Source of the DNA: Chitinophaga rupis
Lineage (GTDB): Bacteria > Bacteroidota > Bacteroidia > Chitinophagales > Chitinophagaceae
Direction: 5' to 3'
NCBI RefSeq assembly: GCF_900109685.1
Contig: NZ_FOBB01000015.1
Location: 1-64,000 of the forward strand
Length of the DNA: 64,000 nt
Within the stretch, counting starts at the first letter, position 1, and each line of letters begins with the position of its first letter. A program made the translations under genes and the position numbers. This document shows positions 31,601 through 40,100 of the stretch, piece after piece. The notes under the pieces were generated by a model, which ran no database searches, was not told the DNA's origin, and was given only the letters and a program-made list of their open reading frames with translations.

Positions 31601-34085
31601 GAACGACCGCTTAATTGCAGCTATGGCCAACCTGGAAATAGATACTATCAAGCTAACGCCAACACATATATCACTGTTAAACCTGCTGCCGCTGGATTAT
31701 ACCGGTATACAGCAGGTGATAGTAGGCGGGGAAGAGCTGAAACGTTCCCACATCAGCACCCTGCAGTCCTTTAACCGGGATATGCGCATTTATAACGAAT
31801 ACGGCCCTACGGAAAATACCATTGGCTGTACTATGGCGCAGGTAACTAATAACTACGCCGGTATAGGAAGGCCCGTGGCCAATACCCGTGTATATATACT
31901 GGATGCGCAGCAGCAGCTTTTACCGCAGGGCTGCTGGGGCGAGATCTGTACAGCGGGCGATTGCCTGGCTATAGGTTACATAGGGCATGCCGCCGGCAGG
32001 GAGCAACGGTTTATGACCGCCCCGTTTGACGGTGTAACGCGCATTTACCGCACCGGTGATATTGGTAAATATGATGAGGAAGGGCAGCTGGTGCTGGCCG
32101 GCCGTACAGACGATCAGGTGAAGATAAGAGGTTACCGTATTGAGCTGGGAGAAATAGCCGGAGCATTAACCGCACACCCGGATATTGCCGAAGCAGCTGT
32201 GCTGGTAAAAGAAACAGATACAGAAGAAAGATCGCTGGCAGCCTTTGTAGTACCGCGCCACCCGCTGAACCTGAAAGCGCTGCGCGAATACCTTGGCAGC
32301 CGCCTGCCGGCATTTATGATCCCCGCATCCTTTACGGAGCTGGAAGCATTGCCGCTTACTGCCGGCGGCAAGATCCATAAACGGAAACTATTACAGCTAG
32401 CGGGAAATGTGCTGGAAAGCACTACTGTAAAGGAAATGCCGCGCAGCGATATTGAGCGGGAGCTGGCTATGATCTGGGAGGAGGTGCTGCAAAAAGAGAA
32501 CATAGGTATTCATGACGACTTTTTTGAGCTGGGCGGCCACTCGCTGAAAGCCACCCAGGTGGTAACACGCATCTATAAACAGCTGCATGCTGTGGTAGGC
32601 CTGGCCACCATTTTTAATATGCCTACCATCGCAGCGCTGGCAGCTCACATAAGTGAGTGCAGCGCAAGCGGGTACGAGCCGGTAGAGCCCTTGCCGTTAC
32701 AGGAACATTATGCAGTGTCGCACGCACAGCAGCGGTTGTGGATCATGGACCAGCTGGAAGATGAGCTGATCGCGTATAACACCTCCGGCGCAGATATGAT
32801 CCGGGGCGCGCTGGATATACCGGCCCTGGAAACAGCGCTGCGGCAGCTTTTAGCCCGGCATGAAATACTGCGCACCACTTTCCTGGTACACAACGGCGAG
32901 CCGCGCCAGCAGGTGCATGCACCGGAAAGTTTTCCTTTGCCCCTGGAAGTAAAAGACCTCCGTGCATCTGCAAACAAGGAGCTATTGGTACAGGAGGAGC
33001 TGGATGCGAATACGCGCCTTGTATTTGACCTCTCCGCAGGCCCGCTGTTACGCATCCGCGTGCTGCAGCTGGATACTGCGCAGTTTGTAATGCTTTTTTG
33101 CATGCATCATATTATCTCGGATGGATGGTCCATAGATATTCTTATGCGGGACCTGCTGGCCTATTACAACGCCGGTGTTAAAGGCGCCGGCGCTGCTCTG
33201 CCGCCGCTGCGCATTCAGTATAAGGACTATGCTGCATGGCAGCATAAGCTGCTGGCAAAACAGGGTGAGGAGAACCTGCAAAGCTTCTGGAAAAACCTGA
33301 TGAAGGCGCCTTTACCCGTACTGGATCTGCCCCTGGACTTTCCCCGGCCGGCAGTGCGCACGTTTAACGGTGATGAATATACGGTAGCCATGACCCCGGA
33401 ATTACGCCGGCTGCTGCAGGAGAAAATTACGGCTTCAGGCGCCACGCTCTTTATGACGCTGTTATCTGGTTTATGCCTGCTGCTGCATTACGAAACAGAG
33501 CAGGAAGACCTGGTCATAGGTACGCCCATTGCCGGCCGTGATCATAAAGACCTGGAAGACCAGATAGGGCTGTATGCCAATACGCTGCCGCTGCGTTTCC
33601 GCTTTGATGCAACGCAGTCCTTTGATGCGCTGCTGGCTGCCGTTAAGAAAGTAACCATTGGCGCTTATGCGCATGCCGCCTATCCGTTTGACCGGCTGCT
33701 GGATGACCTGGAATATAAGCGGGATCCCTCACGGTCACCTTTATTTGATATCATGATGGTGATGCAGCAGGTAACCCCGGGCACCGCTGATACACCCGGC
33801 ATGGATGGCATTGTAGCTACCGGCATGCAAACGGGCACTGCGGCCAGCAAATTTGACCTCTCGTTTTATTTCGTGGAAACGCCGGACGTGATCACTTTGA
33901 AAGCGCGTTATAATACCGACCTGTTTAAGCAGGAACGGATAGCAGCTTTATGCAACAATTTTATATCCCTGCTTGCAGATGCGCTGGCAAACAGTGAATG
34001 TTCTCTCACGGACCTCGCTGCCCGCTGTGAGGAGGCTTCCACGGATGTTATAGGCACCGGGCTGGATTTTAAACTCTCTTTCTAG
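25683..34085 (+). CDS. NRPS: pseudo-C - A(Asp) - T - C - A(Asn, interrupted by MT) - T - C
   Basis: 2801 residues from the ATG at 25683 (an in-frame GTG lies six bases earlier). The N-terminal condensation-like domain reads PAELADRST where HHxxxDGxS is expected (Pro106, Ala107, Arg112), so it is inactive. A1 (YTSGSTGLPKG near 559) gives DLTKIGHIGK, an Asp code. T1 Ser955; C1 intact (HHIISDGWT from His1142). The second A domain is split between motifs A2 and A3 by a class I SAM methyltransferase (VLEIGCASG at 1674); it resumes with YTSGSTGNPKG at 1902 and gives DLTKIGEIGK, an Asn code. The methyltransferase is most likely an N-methyltransferase (inference). T2 Ser2287; C2 intact (HHIISDGWS from His2475) ends the protein. 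This is the second case of a PA-type pseudo-C domain directly before an Asp A domain. Confidence 0.94.
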   Translation: MQIERNTLSFQQQRFRQLQQQGIRLFSYAAVKINGSCTAQQLEAALETLLAGYNRMDTIPTLVIEQLPPGDTAGFINTVSTGAPGKVVLRTSRIDENTLLAGITFPAELADRSTLFNLLQQLFDDCSGQQVTAAPMSYDQYISWQQQVMENADPAAAAFWNAPENKPRPELTVSLESDPVAVSGNYNTVSSGINAALYNAVKEYAHRHKLLVQDVWFAAYTWLLSACSGADTITTGYIQHERIYEQLKAVNGPLAKVLPVGLAVLPGAGFAALSEAAGTAISNVIGWEDYYNAPLSDTPLFPYAFEYVQEQSTVYRNARLQVSLLGLDAPADCHRLRLTVADGENAGRLLWHFDTACWNAANVSIFSGHLTALLENILLHNNEAPLSPACIPVTPPLTMPEVMPVKAASVVEMIAAQAALQPEHTAIVFNDIRLTYQELNRQADLLARKLQADCHIQKGDIVALLCAPSEKMVIAMLAIMKAGAAYLPIAPEFPAARIRHMLQEAAVPLLITESTWLFTVQEYYSGRLFALDIEMPVTDDAGSLPELVGGEADIAYVIYTSGSTGLPKGVMVKHSSLANYLQWLITAGSINANDSTLLAASAAFDLGYTSLWGALAAGAKLCIPGTTDIFDPAAVITQLQQEQVSFLKLTPTHFSMLMYDAAFLAGAARQLRLIILGGEAIRPAELQTFLQHYPEATIFNHYGPTETTIGTVFHRVTSANIRQFAARPVIGKGITNSRIYVLDEDGAPLPVGMAGELCIGGPGLAAGYLHQPELTAQKFIADPFMPGERLYRTGDLARRLPDDTFMFLGRKDQQLKIRGYRIEPGEIEAALMGYPGIKAAAVNGCRLQGSITLAAYLVAEQPYDTAQLTAFLANHLPAWMIPAYFINLPALPRMANGKLDRQALPVPELYTRSAKVPYAAPRTETEKQLVKIWEEVLEREQVGINDNFFDLGGHSLKAVQVVSRVHHDLDVKMELRFIFDQPTIAAQAVFVDGAQKDEYSDIVPVQEAPYYAVSHAQQRLWMQDQVSKQQTAYNRLSAQVLDSGLQPAAFIKAFQALVARHEILRTTFLLAGGELYQQVHPVANMQDAFFEDLTATPLEDAAIRKITDQEAGYVFDMEKGPLLRMKLLRTVTGQYIFLLHIHHIISDGWTMEVLVNEVMELYDAFAANRPPVLAPLRIQYKDYAAWHNNQLTGARLERHRTFWHAQFADGIPVLELATDYPRPAIKTYNGANCGWFIDKATMAALQELNRRHGASLFMSLIAALNVLLYRYTGQDDIVIGTPVAGRDHKDLENQIGFYVNTLALRTRFNGSDNFQSLLEQVKQHVLDAYEHQIYPYDMLVDELVQERDRSRTPLFDVNLVLYNTREVVTGPKGMNTDLDNAVIGNYDTAAGISRYDLLFHCAETQEGLSINLEYNTDLFSAARMARMLQHFGALITAMAAMPQAPVSSLDYLSAAEKQWLLQDVNSTAAPSFTGHLLHELIAAQFEQNAALPAVTTDSEHYTYAALQEAAGKLAFFLHRQHEGRPFTAALLLDNSWHTIVAMLGILKAGGAFLPMDTASPLSRLRYIITDSNAHTLITVKKYITAANKLQWSCPGLNSFICMDSSTVLEEKEALNELMKEELWDYVGAGATDDIEGGGWASSYTGEKLSRQEMDEYADNVLHKVSPLLNKTSRVLEIGCASGITMFRVAPLVAHYCGVDLSARILEHTRRTAAEKGFNNISLHHLAAHEITQVTEASFDLVIINSVIQSFNGFNYLRDVLRKAITLLKPNGHIFIGDIQDEELRDALEESLQAFSRENAGKGYRTKTDWSNELFVPRAFWNNLPFELEAVTAVHCGRKKGTIENELLRFRYDALLTVDKTAAAAPAAGRRQKQQWGADALELLPVNDFRANITPQHPAYIIYTSGSTGNPKGVCIAHNSISNYVLWASRAYFPGNTGGNMALFTSTAFDLTLTSIFCPLYNGKQIYICRQPEVNDRLIAAMANLEIDTIKLTPTHISLLNLLPLDYTGIQQVIVGGEELKRSHISTLQSFNRDMRIYNEYGPTENTIGCTMAQVTNNYAGIGRPVANTRVYILDAQQQLLPQGCWGEICTAGDCLAIGYIGHAAGREQRFMTAPFDGVTRIYRTGDIGKYDEEGQLVLAGRTDDQVKIRGYRIELGEIAGALTAHPDIAEAAVLVKETDTEERSLAAFVVPRHPLNLKALREYLGSRLPAFMIPASFTELEALPLTAGGKIHKRKLLQLAGNVLESTTVKEMPRSDIERELAMIWEEVLQKENIGIHDDFFELGGHSLKATQVVTRIYKQLHAVVGLATIFNMPTIAALAAHISECSASGYEPVEPLPLQEHYAVSHAQQRLWIMDQLEDELIAYNTSGADMIRGALDIPALETALRQLLARHEILRTTFLVHNGEPRQQVHAPESFPLPLEVKDLRASANKELLVQEELDANTRLVFDLSAGPLLRIRVLQLDTAQFVMLFCMHHIISDGWSIDILMRDLLAYYNAGVKGAGAALPPLRIQYKDYAAWQHKLLAKQGEENLQSFWKNLMKAPLPVLDLPLDFPRPAVRTFNGDEYTVAMTPELRRLLQEKITASGATLFMTLLSGLCLLLHYETEQEDLVIGTPIAGRDHKDLEDQIGLYANTLPLRFRFDATQSFDALLAAVKKVTIGAYAHAAYPFDRLLDDLEYKRDPSRSPLFDIMMVMQQVTPGTADTPGMDGIVATGMQTGTAASKFDLSFYFVETPDVITLKARYNTDLFKQERIAALCNNFISLLADALANSECSLTDLAARCEEASTDVIGTGLDFKLSF

Positions 34086-34115
34086 GCAGATTAGCCTTAA
34101 CAGGAAAACCCGAAA

Positions 34116-37100
34116 ATGAAAAGCATACACATTCAGAAATACTGGAAAAATAAGTTCAGCACGCCCTTGCCATTGTGCCTGCCCCTGCATAGCTCCGCCA
34201 CCCAGGCAGAGAGCACGGTGCCGCTGCCTGCCCATGTAATGCAGGCTGCTGCTGCATGTACAAAAGATGCGCCTGCGGCGGTTTACTGTTACCTGTTGTC
34301 GGCATTGGCAATGGTGGTGTATAAGTATTGGGGCGAGCGGGAGCTGGCTGCCGTTGTGCCCAACTTTCAGCATCCCGCAAACCAGCCTGCAGAGGAAGTA
34401 TTTATAAGACTGAGCTTTGATCCCGCTGCGCCCCTCAGCGCCTTGCTGTTATCCTGCAGGGAAGAGCTGCTGCAGGCCTTTAAACATCAGCCCTGGCAGT
34501 TGTCCCAGCTGGGCCAGGCAGCAGCGGAAACAAAGCAGCGGCAGTTTGCGCTTACATCAGGCGGGCATCATTTACCGGCGCCATATGGCCTGCATATTAA
34601 TTATCCTGCGCAGGGGCAGCTGCCTGTGTTAACGATCCGCAGCAATGCACAACAGTCAGCTGCATGGCCGCAGCAGGTAGCCGGCAGCTTTATACAGGCA
34701 TTGGAGCTGCTGGCAAAAGCCCCCGGCAGCCTGTTACAGGAGGCTGACCTGTTGAGCGCCGCCAGCCGCGCGTGGCTGCTGCGCGATGTCGGAGCAGCTG
34801 CAAATGAAAGCAGTGTAACGCCCATACATATATTGTTTGCAGAAAAAGCAGCGGATAAACCGCAGGCGCCTGCGGTATTTTGGAATGATACTGTGTGCAG
34901 TTATGAGCAGCTGCATGGCTGGTCCGGCCGGCTGGCGCAGTACCTGCACACCCGCTATAACATCGGAGAGCAATCCGTGGTGGCAATACAATTACCCTCC
35001 GGCCCCGGGTTAATGGCTGCCATATTCGGCGTATTAAGCGCGGGCGCCGCCTTTTTATTATTGCCAATGGATCTGCCGGCAGAACGGCTGCAGTATATGA
35101 TGGATGACAGCAGGGCAATGCTGCTAATAGCCGCAAATGACCGGCAGGGGATCAGCTGCATAGATAATGCAATGCTGCAGTCGCTGGTAAACAGCAGTGG
35201 CCCTGTGTACAGCAGCTTGCCTGCAGCTAACGCCAACGCCTGTATTATTTATACCTCCGGTTCAACCGGCCAGCCCAAGGGAGTAGCAATATCACACGCC
35301 TGTTTATGGAATATGCTGCACTGGTTCCGGAACTATTTTGCACTTTCACCGGCAGCTGTGCTGCCGCAAAAAACGGCTTTATCCTTTGTAGATGCGCTGG
35401 CGGAGCTGCTGCTGCCGGTTACGGTAACCGGCGGCGCCGTGTACCTGCGGCCCTATGACGATATTATCCTGGACCCTGAAGCTTACCTGGACTGGCTGGA
35501 AGGTATACAGGCCACCGTTATACAGTTTGTACCCTCTGCATTGGATGCGCTGATGGAAATGGCTGATATAAGCCGCCTGCAGCACCTGCAGCATATTATA
35601 TTAAGCGGGGAGCCGGTAAAAAAGAAGTATGATTTTACCGCAGCGGTGTATAACCTGTACGGCTGCTCGGAAGGTACTGCCTCTTCCACAATTTACAGGT
35701 ATACCGGTGCAGATACACAGCTGAACATTATAGGCCGGCCCATTGACAATACCTGGGTGTATTTGCTGGATGATGATCTGCAATTGGTGCCTCCCGGCAT
35801 GCGCGGTGAGATCTACATCGGCGGCAATAGCATTACCAATGGTTATCTTTTTAAAGAGGAGCTTACAGATGCCCGTTTTATCCCTGACCCTTTTTATCCC
35901 GGTAAAAAATGTTACCGCACCGGCGACCGCGGACGCTGGCGGGACGATGGTAACCTGGAATGCCTGGGCCGCATAGATAACCAGCTTAAGGTGAACGGCA
36001 TCAGGATAGAACCCGCAGAAATAGCGGCTGCGCTGATGCAGATGCGGGGTATAGATAATGCATTTGTATTAATGGCTCAGGTAGACGGCACAGATATGCT
36101 GACCGCTTACCTGCAGCTAGGAGAAGCATTAACGCCGGCAGCTATACGTAGTTTTTTACAGGAAAGGCTGCCTGCATATATGATACCGGGCTGTTTTGTA
36201 AAGCTGGATGAAATACCCAGGAACAGCAACGGCAAAGCAGACCTGCTGCGTTTCCCGGACCCATCGCTGCACCGTATTAAAGACCATGAAACCTATATAG
36301 CGCCCGCAGATGCATTGGAGAATACGCTGGCCATTATATGGAAAAATGTGCTGAACAGCGGGGTAGTAGGCCGTAATGATAACTTCTTTGACCTGGGTGG
36401 CCATTCACTGAAAGCAATGAAAGTAATGTCGGCCATCTATAAGCAGCTGGGAGTGCAGCTGGGCCTACGTACCCTGTTTGATGCGCCTACGCTGGAAGCA
36501 TTGGCAGCCAGGGTTAAGGCAGCGGATTATACCGGCTACCAGGAAATAAAACCGGTGGCCGCAAAAGAGCTGTACCCCTGCTCCCGGGCACAAAAGCGCC
36601 TGTGGACACTGGCGCAGATCGAGGAGCAGCAGGTGGCTTACAACATGCTGAGCGGGTATGTGATAGACGGTAATTTTAACCGCGCGGCTTTTGACCGGGC
36701 ATTTAGCACCCTGGTGGAGCAGCATGAAATATTACGCACCGTTTTTGTAATGCAGAACGGGGAACCCTGGCAAAAGATCCATACGCCGGAGCAGGCCGGC
36801 ATTAAAATAGCCTGCCTGGATCTTTCCGCCGAAGCGGACTGCGATGATAAGGTGAGGCAGCTGGCAGATGCAGAAGCCATGTTTGTATTTGACCTGGAAA
36901 AAGGGCCGCTGATCCGCATGAAGCTCATACGTACCGCAGCGCAGCGCCATATCTTTTTCTTCAACATGCACCATATTATCTCCGATGCATGGACCATGCG
37001 TGTGCTGCTGAATAAGATACTGGCCATGTATGAGGCATTTTCCAATGGCCGGGAAAACCCGTTCAAACCCCTGCCAATACAATACAAAGACTACGCGCAG

Positions 37101-40100
37101 TGGCAGAACGATCAGCTGGCAGGTACACAAATGGCTATTCATCAGCGCTTCTGGCAGCAGCAGTTTGCAGATGGTGTGCCGGTACTGGAACTAACAACAG
37201 ACTACCCGCGGCCTGCGCTGAAAACCTATAACGGCAGCACCTGCGGTATATGGATCCCGGCTGCGCCCACTGCAGCTTTTGAGGAATATGCGCGCCGGCA
37301 GCAGGCCAGCCTTTTTATGTCGTTACTGGCATTGCTGAACGTGTTGTTATACCGTTACAGCGGCCAGGAAGATATTGTAATAGGCACACCTGTAGCCGGA
37401 AGGGAACATAAAGACCTGGAAGATCAGCTGGGCTTTTTTGTGAATACACTGGCCCTGCGCACCCGTTTCAACGGCAGGGAAAAGTTTTCAACGCTGCTGG
37501 CCACCGTACGCGAAAACCTGCTGAACTGTTATGAGCACCAGGCATTTCCTTTTGATCAGCTGGTGGATGAGCTAACCTTTGCAAGAGATGTGCGCCGCTC
37601 TCCCGTGTTTGACGTAATGGCCGTGCTGCACGACAAGGAAACCACAGGAGACAGCACCAACATAGAAAAAGGAAATATAGACATGCAGGTGGGCGGCTAT
37701 AACACCCGCAGCCGCATGAGTAAGTTTGACCTTTCTTTTTCTTTTGTGCAGGAGAACGGCTGCCTGTTCATAGAGCTGGAGTATAATACAGACCTGTTTA
37801 CCCGGCAGCGTATGGATAAGCTGCTGCGGCACTTTGCACAGCTGGTGGAAAGTGTGGTGCAGCAGGATGTGCGGGTAGCGTTGCTGGACTATCTTTCACA
37901 GGAAGAAAAACATCAGCTCCTGCATACCTTTAATGATACCCGCAGGGATTACCCTGAAAATAAAACCATCCTGCACCTGTTTGCAGAGCAGGCTGCCCGG
38001 CAGCCGGAAGCTGCTGCAGTAATTGCCGGTGATACAATCGTAAGCTACGGGGAGCTGGATCAGCAGTCGGACCGGCTGGCTGCCAGCCTGGTAAATGTAT
38101 ATGGCATAAACCCCGGTGATCGTGTAGGCATGATGGTAGGACGTACGGAACAAATGATCATATGCCTGCTGGCTATTTTTAAATGCGGTGGCGTATATGT
38201 ACCGGTTGACCCTGCGTACCCTGAGAACCGCATGTTGTACCTGGTGGAGAACAGTGGTATAAAATTACTGCTGGCAGATGTAACGCCGCCGGCCGGCATC
38301 AGCGCGCTTTCATTGCAGACCGTGCACCCCGCTGCGTTTGCTGAAGCGGCAGCCGGTAAACCTTTGCCGCCGATAACGCCGGGTTCACCCGCTTATATTA
38401 TTTATACTTCCGGCTCAACCGGTTTACCCAAAGGGGTGCTGGTGCACCATCATAACCTGTTTAACATGGCGTTGAGCTGGCGGGATGATTACCGGCTGAA
38501 TACCTTTAGGGTGAACCTGCTGCAGCTGGCCAGTATCTCTTTTGATGTTTTTATCGGGGATGTATGCCGTGCCCTGCTTAACGGCGGTACCATGATCATC
38601 ACCCCGGCGGCTGTACGTACGGAGCCGGAAGCGCTGTACCAGCTGCTGTTAAAACATCGTATCAGCATCCTGGAATCTACGCCGGGCCTTATTTTTCCCT
38701 TAATGGAATATGTAGGGTTGCAGCCCGGCGGCCTGCCGGATATGCAGCTGCTGATCCTGGGCTCCGATATATGCCGATGGACCGATTTTAATAAGCTGCT
38801 GCAGCATTTCGGGAACAGCATGCGCATTATTAACAGTTACGGCTGTACGGAAGCAACCATCGATTCCAGCTTTTTTGAAGGCCTGCCGGATCATACAGAA
38901 GAAACCGGCATTGTGCCGGTGGGCAAGCCCATGGCCAATACCAGCTTTTATGTGCTGGATGCGCAGGGCCAGCTGTTACCCGCAGGGCTGAACGGAGAAT
39001 TATATATTGGCGGCAAAGGCGTGGCAGCCGGGTACTGGAAGAATGAAGCACTTTCCGCGGCCCGTTTTGTAGCAGATCCTTTTAATGAAGGTCATAAAAT
39101 GTACCGCACCAATGACCTTGCCTGCTGGACACCGGACGGGCAGCTGAAATTCCTGGGCCGTAATGACCTGCAGGTGAAGATCAGAGGCTACCGTATAGAA
39201 CCCGGGGAAATTGAGCAGCATTTACTGCAGCATCCGGATGTTACAGCCGCTGTAGTGGTATGCCGCCCGCAGTCCAACGGCGAAGTGCAGCTGGCCGCCT
39301 ACTTTACCGGTGCAGCAGCGCTGCAGGAAAGAACGGTAAGGAGCTATCTGCGCAAACACCTGCCGGATTTCATGATCCCGCAGCATATTATTCCGCTGGC
39401 AGCGCTGCCTTATAGCATAAACGGGAAAATTAACCGCGATGCCTTGCCCGATCCGGCAACCGTAACTGCCAATACCACCGCCGCTGGCTGGCAGCCAGCC
39501 AATGCCACAGAACGCCTGGTGCTGGAAGTGAGCGCCCGTGTACTGAACCGGCAGCAGGTGAATATGGACGATAATTTTTTTGCCATTGGAGGTGATTCCA
39601 TTAAAGCCATACAAATAGTAGCCACCCTTTTTAAAGAAGGGTTAAAGCTGCATGTAAAAGATATTTTTCAGAACCCGGAAGTAGGCGGCTGGGTAGCCTG
39701 CGTACAACATACCGGTGCAATGCCGGATAACAGCCGGGTAACAGGGGAATGTGCCTTAACGCCGGCACAGGCGGCCTTTTTTGAGCTGCCTTACCACAAG
39801 CCGGATCATTACAATCAATCAGTATTATTATTTGCCGCAGCAGGATGGGATGAAGCAGTTATTCACCAGTGTTTAACCCGGCTGCTGGAACAGCATGATC
39901 AGCTGCGGGCCACATTCCGCAGAACAGCAGGTACGGTGCAGCAGCACATTAGCAGCACAGTAGCCGCATCAGCGCCGGAGGTGTATGACCTGCGGAATAA
40001 AAAAGAGTGGCGGACGGAATGGAAAGCTGCAGCGAACGGGTTACAGGAAAGCATTCAGCTGGAGCAGGCACCCTTGTTAAAAACGGCCCTGTTCCGGCTG

